From Pleurotus djamor (Eukaryota; Basidiomycota; Agaricomycetes; Agaricales; Pleurotaceae), in contig JAPEVF010000406.1 in the NCBI GenBank assembly GCA_029747585.1, forward strand, positions 1 through 40,310: 40,310 bases of DNA. The letters run 5' to 3'. The stretch's first letter is position 1. Each line of letters starts with the position of its first letter. Under the pieces are notes generated by a model that saw only the letters and a list, made by a program, of their open reading frames with translations, was not told where the DNA came from and did no database searches. Positions 20,464 to 31,472 of the stretch are shown here, in pieces. The position numbers were made by a program, and so were the translations under genes.

Positions 20464-23400
20464 TTAATCCAAGTGTTTGCACCTTTTGAATTCTTCATCA
20501 GCCAAGGAAGGATCCATATCAGCACTCGCGGCAAGTGGCGCAGCCTTGGGTTTCCTTCCACGCTTCATTTTTGGCCTGGCACCCTCGCCGATGCCGCCCT
20601 TGACCTCAGTCCCTGAGACCAGCTTCGCCAGATGTTTAATCTCTTCGAAGTCGGTCGTGGACTGGGCTTGCAAGAAAGCAGCCGAAGCTGCGCGATGGGA
20701 TAGACAATCTGGCATGACGAAGTCATTGACTTCCGATGGAACCGAAGCCACATCTCGGGACATTGGTCGGCCATCGGACCACAGGGAACCGCCATGGGTC
20801 TTCTCCAAAACAGTCTGGATGGTCAAGCTTTCGCCAGGGGAAATCGGAATAGGTTGAGAAGGCGTCACGCAAGGCAAGTCGACCTCCTTGCGCAATACAT
20901 GGTCCACGTCGACGGCGGAGAAGAACGCGACACCTTGAGGTAAATCGCTCATCCCAAGTTTCATCGCGAACAAACTCCTAGTCCATAAATTGGCGATTTG
21001 CAAAGCCAGCGCGACCCGATACTTGTCTTCTTCCTTGACGAGATACCTCACTTCGTCGTGGACGGAGATGAGGTACCGAGCTTGGATATCGTATTTCTGG
21101 ATCAAATGATCCATGGAGACAATGAGCAGGTGGAGATAATCAACACCCGAGGATTGGACCACCCAGTTGATCCGCGAAGGCATGTAGTCGGCACCGAAGT
21201 CTGATGGGAGGAATTCCTTCGAAAGCGCATGAGTGACACCACACCCAAGCGCCGGTGTCTCAGGTTTCGCAGAAAGAGCAATCTCTTCCAACTTGTTGAA
21301 CACAAAGCTCTCCGTTCCACCGAACCAGAATTTCCTACCGAAGATGTCGGTGCGATGTGTGTTCTTTCCTTTGGTAGACGCGTATAGATTCTCTGCGAGT
21401 TTCTGAGCTTGCTCAGGTAGCATCTCTGCGTTTGACTGGAGCAGGAGCAGGATCGCATGACGCATGCCGGCACCGTAGATACGAGAATAATTGAACACTT
21501 TCGCCTGATCGCGAGAGATTCCCAAGATATTCGCTGTCTTGCTGTGCAAATCAGTCCCCGCAGCCTTCGTCCCCTCGAGTGTCATCCACCCAAGCGCCGT
21601 AGCACCATGCAGCCCAAACTGCGCATCGCCCATACAACTGGAAATCCATAGTTCTTCGGAATCGACATCCGCACCAACGATGGCATACCCAGGAGGAGCC
21701 CTGACCAGGGCCTTCAGCTCAGACCCAACACGGTTCTTCTTCGCGTTACTCGCTGTTAACCACGTCTTCTCAATGGCCCGACGCGTGACGGTACCCATCG
21801 TAATGACCTGAGGAATGATGATACCCCACTTTTGGTTCTTTGTCGGTTTCGGCGCAATGCCTAGATCGCGTTTCTTCTGCTGCCACACGACCATCTGACC
21901 GAGGACGCGATCACGAGCACTGATCCAGTAACTGCATTGAGCGTTGACATCAAGGGCCTCCGCCGCTGTACCATCTGATCCCTTGAGTGTGCCATCTTGA
22001 GCGAACTTCATAAACGGCTTCGACAGGGGGTTGCCAACGTTCGCCTTCTCTCCATCTTTATGAGGAAGCTTGTAGAAAACGTAACCGCCGCTCAATGCCA
22101 TCTCAGCCAGAGAATCGTCAGCGGGGTCGTAGAACGTCACTGGCGATGATCGTGTGGTAAACTCGACGCCAGCAGGAACTCGGAATGTCCAACCATGTTC
22201 ACGAGATTTGAACAGTGGGTGACCCAACCAGGAGAGCCGAAGGAGCAGAGGGGCGATAAACGACCGGACAGTGATATCGAGCGTGCCAGGTGGACAACCT
22301 TTCTTCGGAGCCGTGGCGTCCCAGTACCACTTCGGCCACAACTCCGTATGCGATTTTGGTTTGGCCTTAGGTTTAACCTGGGGCGCCTTCCTCGGCCGAG
22401 TGTTCGCATGGACTTCCATTAACTTCCAATCGAGTTGAGACAACGATGGATCATGCATGCCCGCAGAACCAAACTCATCCAATACACCCTGAGCGTACTC
22501 CACAACGCGAACAGCGAGTTCGGGGTCCTTTCCGTTGATTGTGAGGTCGATGGCGAGTTTCGGATCCCTCGACGTCAACCTTCCACTCGCAAACCCTGGA
22601 AGGACATGTTTCCGCGATAACATAGTGGTCATCTTCAGATTACCAGACGTAGTGGGCAAGCGATGAACTTCGCCGTCTTTCATGTAATGCCATAAATCCT
22701 GCTTGGTATACAGCATGGGGTAACCGTCGTACTCAAATCTCAGCAGGATGGGGAGGAGTTTGATTCGGTTGGCGGCGCAAAGGGGGTCCTTCACTAGTTT
22801 CGCGAACCAGGCTGGAAACGTTTTGGGTTCATCGCCAACTTCGACGATTACCGGCAAAGGCGTCGGTGGCGTCTATGAACAGGTATATAGGTGAGTGTTA
22901 GACTTGTTGTTCTAGGAGCAAGGACTGACTTGAATAACAGGAGGTGGGGGAGGCATGACTCCTCTCGTAATCCCGGCAACTTTGGGTGTCCAATCCAACT
23001 GACTGAGCCAGGGATCTGACAGCCAAGGCTTCTCATCAGGTGAATCAACCGCCAACCGCTTCGCTTCTTCTGCTAGATGGAGCAATTTTGACTTGACAGT
23101 TTCCGCCATATCCCGGTAGGTCTTCTCTGCATTTTCCAGATACTTCTCCCACTCTTGATTGACGCAGAGAAAGCTGCTTCCCATGGTGAGTATGCCAGCA
23201 AAGGAGACGGGATGAGGGCAAGACTGAAGAAAGGCTGGAAGAACACGACTGAACACGGCGTGTGTGACGGACACATCGTTGGCACAGTATGAGAGGTAGT
23301 CAGTAATGCCTGCGAGGATGGCATCGGAGTCGAGCTTCATGAAATCGTTCCTAATGGCCTTGCTCATGTGGATACCGCAATGAAGTTTGGCGACGTCCGC

Positions 23401-24611
23401 CAGAGAATTGGCCGAAGTTATATCTTCCCACCGCTTTGAAGAAACTTGCTCTTCGTACGCATCGTCCGAGGAGGCAAGACTTTCGGAGAGCTCGTCCTTG
23501 AGTCGCATGAGCTCGGCAGCATGAGGATTGTTCTTCGTAGAAAGTTCATCGTCACATTGCGCCAACATCTCAAGCACTGCTTCCTTAGCCTCCTCTTTCT
23601 GTTCCAACTCCACTTCCTTCGATTTACGATGTTTCATCCAAGCCGGCCTCTGGTGAGACGAGATCCCCTTAACCGCGACGTGCAGCGCCATTGTATCGAG
23701 AAAGCGCGTCTTGCCCGCCTCCAAGTTGTATTCTTCGAGTATCCGAGCTCGGTCATAAGAGACGTTGTGGCCCACGACGACGCGAGGGGCGCTGTTGCTT
23801 CCGAAGGGGATGAGTTGTTGGGGATCTTCCGATTGTTTGAGTAGCCACGGTGATATCCACGCATACCACGCATTCGGAGAGGCCGCGCAGGCCATGATAG
23901 CGTAGGGGTGCTCGTTCGGCAGGGTTTCGACATCGAATACGAGCATGGACTCGGGTTTACCGTCGTGCATGGGATACTTAACGTGTTCGCTGTAGCTGGA
24001 ACCGTCGGGCATGTGGTGATATTTTGTCCATCCTGCCTGGATGTCCCAATGGTCGGGTTGGGGCGGGAGTGTGACTCCGGTGAAAGATTGTGAAAGAGAG
24101 AGCCATGGTTCTGCGCATTCAGCACCGATGTTGTGGAAATGATGAAGGAGGGTAGAGCCCTGCAACGGGGGCAAGTCGAAGCCTGTATCCGGCAAAACGG
24201 ATCCTTGGGCGGGGTCAAGGCCGTGGGTGGTAATGTGTTCCTTTGCAATATTGACATACGACGCGTCCGGGGACGGGAATGACACGCCTTTGAAGACTTG
24301 CTCATGTAGCTTTCGTGACAATAGCTGGACTCCCAGCTCGTTCCGCTTGACTGTAGCGCAATAATATGTTACAAGATGCATTCCTCGAGCCTGTATGCGA
24401 ACTCACCGTGTCTTTGAGCCGACACCGCTGTTTCCTGGATCTTTGCATCATCTCTGCGGTACAGTGACTTGCTGGACGCTTCATCTCGCGTCGGCGACAA
24501 TGTAGAAGTCGTTGGCAGTCGTTTGACCGCTTGGTGAGAACTTGAGGAAGAAGAACAAATCCTCCTAAACAAACGAGGACATCGTTGTCCAATTTTCGAG
24601 CCCCCGAGCAT
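20464..24611 (-). CDS. MIP1: mitochondrial DNA polymerase gamma catalytic subunit, 1344 aa
   Basis: Replicates and proofreads mitochondrial DNA. Exons (minus): 24407-24611, 22930-24350, 20464-22872; two introns (56 and 57 nt) and consistent phases. Exon 1 encodes an Arg/Ser-rich N-terminus expected to target mitochondria. Exonuclease motifs: FDVETLPNE (D208/E210), VVVGHNVSYDRARI and YCANDVSVTHAVF. Family-A polymerase motifs: VGADVDSEELWI (motif A, D944), RDQAKVFNYSRIYGAG (motif B, about 996-1011) and ISVHDEVRYL (motif C, H1147-D1148-E1149). All catalytic residues are present. The protein ends in a basic tail (KMKRGRKPK) followed by an acidic region, as in other fungal MIP1 proteins with C-terminal extensions. 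The start at 24611 is preferred over the ATG at 24381, because the latter would lie inside the first intron. Confidence 0.96.
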
Positions 24612-25305
24612 TCAAGGACCATTCAAGACAGAAAATGGACCCGAGGAGAAGATAGACGTCGTTGCGCGACGCGAATGTGGATGGCAAAAACCAGGAACCA
24701 ATTTCGGAGGTCATTTTTTGCTCCGCTCACGTGAGGGTCAGGTGATACAGTACAGACAGGGACCAAGGGGCCTCATCCAGTGGCATCAGAGGCACAGTCG
24801 TGACATTGACGAAAGCTCATGTCACCAGCATAGACAGATTCTGCAGCGAAAATGACCCTTATCGATCCTGATGACGTGCTTGCATTTCACAATGGTGAAC
24901 GTGAACATGGTCCACGTAACGCAACAAGTAGTCAACGTTCATAGACGGTCAAGGTTGGTACGAAGGTTTCCATGCGGTAGCCAGTGGGATAGTAGCCCTG
25001 ATCTACGGTTGTATACTATCCTATTCATATAAGGTATGGCACTGTTCAAGTAACCTGGGGAAAGGCCTTTGACAGGAAACATTGGGCTACTTGGTGACCT
25101 ACAGGCTACGACGGCTATCTTTTCCCCTCTTGGAGGTACGCGGACATGTAGTGGAGCAACGCCCGGGACTACGCTGAGAAAATGAAACCTGCTCCTTGAG
25201 AGTAGGGCGTGGTCATCGTCTTGGTCTCGCAAACCTTTCGCTAAAATGTCCCAAACCCAACCCAAACCACGTTGAGTAGAGGCCTTTACTCATTGTCATA
25301 GAGAG
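24612..25305. other. divergent intergenic region between MIP1 and peptide copy 3
   Basis: Start codons of MIP1 (-) and the peptide gene (+) point away from each other. No gene is recognised. A short minus-strand frame at 24939-25265 has no motif. No TATA is obvious for MIP1, in contrast to the clear one for the peptide. Confidence 0.5.
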
Positions 25306-25312
25306 TATAAAA
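25306..25312 (+). promoter_or_regulatory. TATA box of peptide copy 3
   Basis: TATAAAA on the plus strand, 54 nt before the 5'-UTR intron (25366-25427, GTAAGC...CTCTAG, branch site TACTAAC). The leader and intron resemble those of copy 1 almost base for base, including the CAATTTTACCAGCTCATCTC segment just before the donor. Confidence 0.7.
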
Positions 25313-25454
25313 GTCCTGCGTTATCTGCCTCAATTCCTCAGCCAATTTTACCAGCTCATCTCGAAGTAAGCCACTTCCTTCTTCGACTCCGAGTCGTAAC
25401 GATCAATACTAACAATTCACCCTCTAGGCTCGTCAAAGTCAGCCATCATCAACA

Positions 25455-25622
25455 ATGCGCGCCGCCTTGTTACTCCTCGCTTTCGCCGCCGTCTTCGTCG
25501 TTGCTAGCCCCAGCGCAGACAAGAAGCCGAAGAAAGCCAAGAAGGCTAAAGCCGCAGCTCCCCCTCCTCCCGCTGATGATGCCGCTCCCCCTGCTGACGA
25601 TGCTGCTCCCGTTGATGCCTAA
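25455..25622 (+). CDS. small secreted Lys/Ala/Pro/Asp peptide, copy 3, 55 aa
   Basis: It has the same signal peptide as the other copies (MRAALLLLAFAAVFVVA) and the same acidic tail. The mature N-terminus differs: SPSADKKPKKAKKAK in place of SPNADKKPKKAGKKGK, and it is two residues shorter. The coding sequence is uninterrupted. It is transcribed towards the kinase-like gene at 25851-27281, 228 nt apart at the 3' ends. Strong TATA and UTR-intron signals suggest robust expression. The function is unknown. Confidence 0.82.
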   Translation: MRAALLLLAFAAVFVVASPSADKKPKKAKKAKAAAPPPPADDAAPPADDAAPVDA

Positions 25623-25850
25623 GGTGCGCGAGCGACATTCCTCGATGCGTCATATTTCTCACCACTCACAGTCATAAATTAGGTGTCCTCCGCCGTACGG
25701 AAGTGATCATCCTACCTTGGATCCTGGTAGATAATGTTCCTGTTGTCTCATACGTCTCGTCAATTATAAGAGAGTATTTGATGACTATTTCTAATTCCTC
25801 GTTTCCTCCAAGTGTACAAGGATGGTCTACTAGTAGGTACCCTCCGTTTA

Positions 25851-27281
25851 TCATGTTCGACAAATGTTGCCATCGCCTTCCAAAAATGAACGTGTAAGTC
25901 GTGCCGTGACTTGCGCTTCCATTTCGGTGGACCATGTCTAAAAGGCATATCAATATCGGTTTTGTTGTTCTCTATAAAGCAATGAAGTATGTCGTACCTT
26001 GGGAACCTCCCTTGCGAGGCCCCAATCGATGAGACTTGGCTCGGTTGCGGCTGCGTCCCAAAGAATGTTACCAGAGTGAAGATCCATGTGGCGAACACCA
26101 TAGGTTTCTCTGCAGAGGAGTCGTAATGAGTNAAAAAAAATGTCGGCAGATTGGTGCGACTTACACGTAGTATCGCACTTGTCTAACAGCGAGAGCGAGT
26201 TTACTGTTCACCCAAGTCTTACAAGCAGCGATACCTGCGTCAGTGCGCATTTCACCAACGAGTTCAACATAGCCGGCAGTTTCAACGAGCTCAACCTTTC
26301 CTTCAACACCTCTGAACACAATCCAATTACGGCCTTCGACCTCACCCTCGGCCAAGAGTTGGTCAGTCTTCTGAAGCCACTTGATCTCGTCGGCAAAGGA
26401 AGCTTTTGGTCCTGTGGGGCGCCGTTATCAGACCAGTGCAGATGTACAGTTAGGAAAGGAGACATACGGCCTGCAGGCCCAGTCTTGGCGTAGGCGACGA
26501 CATTAGTACCCGAAGGGTCGGGCCATCCAGCACCTCCAACCCGATATGTGATCGCGGAGTTGCCCTGCGTAGTGACCTTGGTTAGTCCGCGTGTCGTAGA
26601 ACCGATCGTGAGCTCGGCTGCAGCATAAATGTTCAGCGGGAAGCAGAAATAGGCTTGAGGACGGAGGACATACTGCACTGAGCACTGGCATCAAACACCG
26701 CCCTCTTCCCTTTGCGTCCTGGAGTGAACGGACACGAAGCACCAGCAGGGGATTGTGGTTTCTTCGTTCGATTATTGGGTGGGTTCGTTGGCTTTCTCGA
26801 TGGGCTGTTCTGAGCCGGTCGATTTGGGCGGCCGTTACCCGGCTTTCTCTGGGGAGGTCGAGCAGCCGGTTTCTTGGGAGTAGGTTTCCTCCTCGGTCCG
26901 CCGGTCTTCTTAGGAGTAGTCTTCTTCGGCGTGGTCTTCTTGGGTGCTGCCTTCTTGGGTGCTGCTTTCTTAGGTGCTGCCTTCTTGGGAGTCCTCGCAG
27001 GTTTATTTTTCGGCGGGGCGCGGGCTGCAAGATGATTGACATAGTACTGTGAGATAGACAGAGGAATAAGTGTCAACCCATAGGGAGATCAGAGAAGCGA
27101 AAGTGCGCACCGCATCCATGAAATTATCGCCAGTGTATTCACGAAGATTGAGGTCGGAGTCCCATTCACGGGCTTGGAGGTCCATCTCGTCGACGTCCAT
27201 ATCGACGACAGGAGCGGCGGTGACAGCGAGAGTGCATGCCAAGAGGACGGCAGCGCAAGCAAGTTGGCGAAGGTTCAGCAT
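25851..27281 (-). CDS. secreted kinase-like protein with Lys/Pro-rich linker, copy 2, 379 aa
   Basis: Exons (minus): 27111-27281, 26674-27046, 26468-26617, 26165-26411, 25998-26109, 25851-25937; all phases agree. Exons 1 and 4 have exactly the lengths found in copy 1 (171 and 247 nt); the others differ by whole codons. It has the same signal peptide and acidic stretch, then a shorter Lys/Pro/Ala linker (units APKKAAPKK, TTPKK) that turns into an Arg/Asn/Pro-rich part. The phosphotransferase-like end keeps NVVAYAKTG, HMDLHSGNIL (D323, N328) and LIDWG (D342), then stops 37 residues later, as in copy 1. The middle of the catalytic motif varies (HMD here, HAD in copy 1) while Asp and Asn are kept. 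An N at 26132 lies within an intron and is harmless. Both paralogues look intact. Confidence 0.85.
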
Positions 27282-27434
27282 AATGAAATGTGAACGAGGT
27301 CGTTAACAACAAGTCGTAGAAGAAAGAGTAGGAGTTGGAGGAAGTGGAGGAGGAAATCAGTGGACCAGCCACTATACGCAGAGGGGAGTCGGTGAGGTGA
27401 GACCTGCTGAGGATTCATTCTGCCTTCAAAGCGT

Positions 27435-27441
27435 TTATATA
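27435..27441 (-). promoter_or_regulatory. TATA-like element of kinase-like gene 2
   Basis: TATATAA on the minus strand, 154 nt above the ATG at 27281; copy 1 has its TATA 148 nt above its ATG. This similar spacing supports the start choice in both. Confidence 0.5.
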
Positions 27442-28550
27442 GCCATGGGTAAGCGCTTGAGCATGAACGCAGGTGTTTAACTGGGTAGTAAACGGTCGAT
27501 GAATCGACTCCACCGCAATGATCGAACTCAGCCCTGATCTGCGCGACCACCCGCAAGAATCATAGCTCGGCCGCACACGACTTCCAGTGTGCGGGGTGAG
27601 CGTAGCCATGCAGCACCTGAAACCTTGACCACTGAAGTTGAAACGGCGAATGCGACTCAAAGGAGGCTACCGCAGAGCAAAGTCAGTGCGCATGAATGTC
27701 AAAAATTACATAGCATTCACCTGAATCCCGCTAGAACCCTCCTCAATGTGGCTGCCGTCGAACTTGACGATATGACCGGGAAGCGCGAGCGAGGAGATAT
27801 GCATGTCAGCGAGAGGTCTAGACGTATTACAGATGTCACCGTCTGAATCATATGGCGAAGACCAAGCGCGACTTTCTACGCTCCGGAAGATCGCTGTGGT
27901 CGCTTCGGGCAGGACGGTCACAGTATGACTTGGCCAGCCATAAATGTTGAGTTAACCCTTTGGTGGTGCTCGAGGAACTCTTCGAGTCCAAGAATTCTTG
28001 GACGCGTTTACGATCACCTTTGGGGACAGTGAATATAGGCGCCGGGGCACTGTAGTCTGTCGTGGTTTCCGCAGTGCTCAATGGTCAGCGGACACTGAAG
28101 ACATCAGTTTCATGAAGGCTCTCGGATATTGAGTCCAGCTGGTAGTCAACGAAAGGAGTAACTGCGCCGGAGACGCCTGGCTATCGTTGATAAGTGAGGA
28201 ACTTCAACCTCATCGACTACGAACCTGGTCTGTATAGGTGAGTTTCATCCAAATTTGATAGTTGTCGAAACAAGAGCCGAAGCTTAGAGGAGTCCAGGAA
28301 GATGCTGCTCTCCATGCCTCTGGATCCGGCGATTTTGTTCGAGTACTGAGACTAGCACGAGCGAACGTACTCTGGAGGCGATCTCGTGGTCGGCGATGAC
28401 ATGAAAAAAGGCAGCTCTCCCAAGCACTCCAGCTGATCATCAACATCGGCCGCCGTTTGCTGGGAGCGCACAAGAGAGGGCCTCCATGAGGTAAATCCCA
28501 GCGATGACATTCTCCTTCACCAGAAATCGGGAAAAAACAAGTGCCGCTTC
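27442..28550. other. unresolved minus-strand coding-like stretches
   Basis: Between kinase-like copy 2 and the methyltransferase, the minus strand holds open frames that read like protein but cannot be joined. One is near 28210-28330 (ending FDNYQIWMKLTYTDQ), one at 27940-28060 (FTVPKGDRKRVQEFLDSK) and one at 27720-27935 (SHTVTVLPEATTAIFRSVES, later GHIVKFDGSHIEEG). No start codon with consistent introns was found and no family is recognised. It may be a gene with introns I misplaced or a decayed gene. Confidence 0.35.
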
Positions 28551-29301
28551 CTAGTACACGCCTGGTACCAACCGATAGGGAACATCCTTCCTCCACTTTT
28601 CCCATACAGTTCCGAAGTGCTCCTTGAGCATCTTGTCTTCTTTGTTCATCCTGGGAACAAGTGCAGAGGTCGCTAGACACGCTCCACCCACACAGATCCA
28701 CCACCTCTGGATTCCTAGACCATGCAAGTCCAAGCCCTCCATGACCCACGATCCATGCGATAGATGCGCGAGTGCAGCACCAGTACCAGCGAGTATCGCT
28801 CCAGTGTATGATGGATGTCGTACAAAAGCATAAGGACCTGATGTGACCAAAGCATGTTTCTGGCGTATTGCGAGTTCAAACGTGAAGCGCTCTCCGAGGA
28901 TTTCGTAACATCGAATCCTCATTAGGGTTCCGAGCAGGGTAAATGACCATCCCAAAAGGAAGATAGGCGTCAGGGAAATACTCGACGCGTTTGAGGTCGG
29001 CATGCCAAAGATTCGAACCAAGTTACTTCCAGTGAGAATCGTATAGATTTCGCATAGAGATATGCTCCATATGATGCTCTATAGTCATATTCAGCCTTTG
29101 ATAAAGAGCGTAAAGCGACATAATCACTCGGGACGTCCAATGGCCTACCTTTGCGACACGCGGAATCAAACGCGCAAAGTGTTCCCATCCCGATGGTTTC
29201 AAACGTTCGCTTCCCGAAGGCTCGTTGTTCGGCGGCGTCATTGTTATGTGCATGCAGACAAGAATGGAAGCAAGGAAGGGGATTTTAATGAGGCTGCCCA
29301 T
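28551..29301 (-). CDS. isoprenylcysteine carboxyl methyltransferase-like membrane protein, 226 aa
   Basis: Exons (minus): 29149-29301 and 28551-29078, with a 70-nt intron in phase. Several hydrophobic segments precede a conserved C-terminal half. The latter contains CYEILGERFTFEL, GPYAFVRHPSYTG (about residues 132-144), RMNKEDKML (194-202) and VPYRLVPGVY at the very end. This is the ICMT/phospholipid-methyltransferase signature, with the S-adenosylmethionine-binding RHPxYxG and the late acidic ExxL helix. The yeast member (Ste14) methylates prenylated cysteines at the ER. Agaricomycetes carry many short relatives whose substrates are unknown, so true ICMT activity is not assured. The acceptor at 29079 was chosen because it gives a hydrophobic segment (IIWSISLCEIYTILTG) in the right frame. 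Confidence 0.83.
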
Positions 29302-29892
29302 CGTGCGAGGCGAAGACGTCGACGAGAAGCTCGTTGGAAAAGCTTGTGAACAGGTCCGGCCGGCGTCAAATTAGCGCCTGTTTCAAAAGGAGTCAGGGGA
29401 GACAGCAGCTCGCCTATGTTTCCAACGTCCCGCTTCTCAGAGCACAAGCGGCTATATAACTTTTTCTGGAGTTTTTCGAAGCCAGCAGCTTATGCTCTGT
29501 ATGCTTACACGACTACACCTCGCAGCAGATGATACAATACTGAGAGCACTCGATGCCCTGTAGTGTCAAATTTCGACCGCCTCTGTGCGCTCACGTCTAA
29601 CTTTCCATAAATCCCCCCAATATCTGACGCATTACACTATCTATTGTAGGTACCTAGCAGTGCTCTTTCTTCAGAGCTGGTAAGTAAGTAGCGGGAAGCC
29701 AACGGGATACAATGAGCGCTGCCAAGACGACGTACATATATCCTCGATCATTACTCGTTATTACCCTACGTCATGTCGCGACCCTGCTCCGAAATCATCT
29801 CTCTAAGCGTAATCAGGCTAGGCTAAGAAGCTCTGGTTTTTTATGCTATATATCCCGTCGTTGCGCTTCGCGATGACCTCCCAACGGCCCCC
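29302..29892. other. divergent intergenic region between methyltransferase and aminopeptidase
   Basis: Both neighbouring start codons point outward, so these 590 nt must serve as two promoters. A TATATA motif at 29453-29458 lies about 150 nt above the methyltransferase start. No gene is seen. Confidence 0.5.
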
Positions 29893-31334
29893 ATGCCTTC
29901 GTTCTTTTCTTTCGCTTTCGTATTCATTCCACTCTTTTCAGCCTTCGTTGCTGCCTCTCCGCTCGTTAACCTCAGTATAAATGAAATTAATCTCAAGGCC
30001 GCTGCTGGAAACCGTCTCCTTCGTTTTGCCCCAACCGCCGAACCGGTATGGAAGACGGAAGAGGAGAAATTTGAGTTGATGCGGTCCGGTGTCCATTTAG
30101 TATGCGGTTCTCTCGGTTTCTCCGTAGTTCTGACGCGTCTGACCGTGGTGGACTTTTCCAGTTCGATATCACGCATACCTATGAGCGGGAACGCGCTTTG
30201 TTGTCCTTGAAAACCAGGCAGCTCCATAGTCAGTCTCAAAGGATTTCTTGCGACGATGTCTGACCAGTGTTCGTGCCATAGCCCCTCCTTTGTTTCGACC
30301 ATCCAACTATGTCGCGATCACGAAGCTCCTCAGCAAAATTTCGATACCTAACATGCGTGCCGACCTAACCAAGTTAACTTCCTTTAACAACCGCTTCTAC
30401 AATTCGACTACCGGCGCCGAAGCCAGTCAATGGATTTACAATACCGTGGCGAATGTAAGTTTTTTCAAACCATTATCATGGACCCTCGTCCTTACAACGG
30501 ACACCTTGTGAATAGATCACTTCCGAGCGGGATGATATCACCGTCTCTTCGTTCGAACATCCATGGTTACAGACAACCACCATCGTCCGCTTCGCAGGAA
30601 AGTCTACTTCGGCTCCTGTGACCATTCTAGGAGCACATATGGACTCCATAAACTTCGAAGTTATCGATGTCGTGAACGCCCCCGCACAGGGTGCAGACGA
30701 CGATGGGTCGGGTACTGTCAACTTAATCGAAGCTCTTCGCCTTCTAGTTGGATCGGGATTCAAGCCATCCGAGCCGTTGGAATTCCATTGGTACGCTGCG
30801 GAGGAGGTAGGACTGGAGGGTTCATACGATGTTGCGACCAAATACGCGGAAGACAATGTCCCAGTCAAAGCCTTCTTGCAAGTTGACATGTCCGCTTAGT
30901 GAGTTCTTCGTCCCTCTTTTATCTAAGACGTATTGAATTGCTATTATATCTACCAGCTTCAAGCCCGGAGAACGGGAGGTCATAGGCCTTGTTGAAGACT
31001 ATGTCAACTCTGATTTGATCAATCGCATCGAGATGCTTGCTCAGAAGTATACCCGTCTTCCCGTTGCTAGATTTGAGGTGATGGTGTCTTCCTCCTCGGG
31101 ATCCCCTTCAAGTCACTGACCTTAAGCGCTCTTTAGTGTGGGTATGGATGTTCAGACCACGCATCTTGGGATGCAATCGGGGCCCCTGCTGCATTGATCG
31201 CCGAACCCATGGGCGAGCACAATCCCACCATCCATACGGCAAACGACACCATGGACGCAGAAGGGTTTTCGTGGGAGCACTCAGTCGAATTTGCCAAGCT
31301 TTTAACTGCATTTGCGTACGAATACTCTGTCTAA
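29893..31334 (+). CDS. secreted M28 leucine aminopeptidase-like protease, 382 aa
   Basis: Exons: 29893-30099, 30162-30228, 30282-30454, 30516-30898, 30957-31077, 31137-31334; introns 53-62 nt, phases consistent. A signal peptide (FSFAFVFIPLFSAFVAASP) and a propeptide (containing AEPVWKTEEEKFELM) precede the catalytic domain. The di-zinc site of family M28 is complete: H190 (GAHMDS), bridging D210 (GADDDGSG), catalytic E245 and ligand E246 (WYAAEEVG), D273 (VDMSAY) and H350 (NPTIHTAND). C318 and C322 in CGYGCSDH form the disulfide typical of fungal Lap1/Aap1 enzymes. It probably releases N-terminal residues from peptides outside the cell. The length is that of the family and no defect is seen. 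Confidence 0.92.
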
Positions 31335-31472
31335 TTCTGACTCCAGTGACACATACTTGGTTGGCTGCGAAACTGCCAGCGACTTTTGCCCTGAGGGGCT
31401 CAGGAGTTTTCCCTAATAAGCCTCCTAGCGATGGGCGCCCAACTTCAAGCGCCCTCTCTCTTGACCACCACC

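Larger units (their letters stand above)
25306..27441. repeat. duplicated module, copy 2 (inverted)
   Basis: Peptide gene (+) followed by kinase-like gene (-), again convergent. This is the inverted image of 8432-10611. The two copies lie about 15 kb apart with the HMG, DUF6534 and MIP1 genes between them. Confidence 0.75.

Noticed and set aside
24381..24383. ATG at 24381 as the MIP1 start
   Set aside because: It lies within the intron 24351-24406. Splicing from exon 1 (start 24611) gives the conserved VKRNELGVQLLSRKLH segment in frame plus a targeting-like N-terminus.
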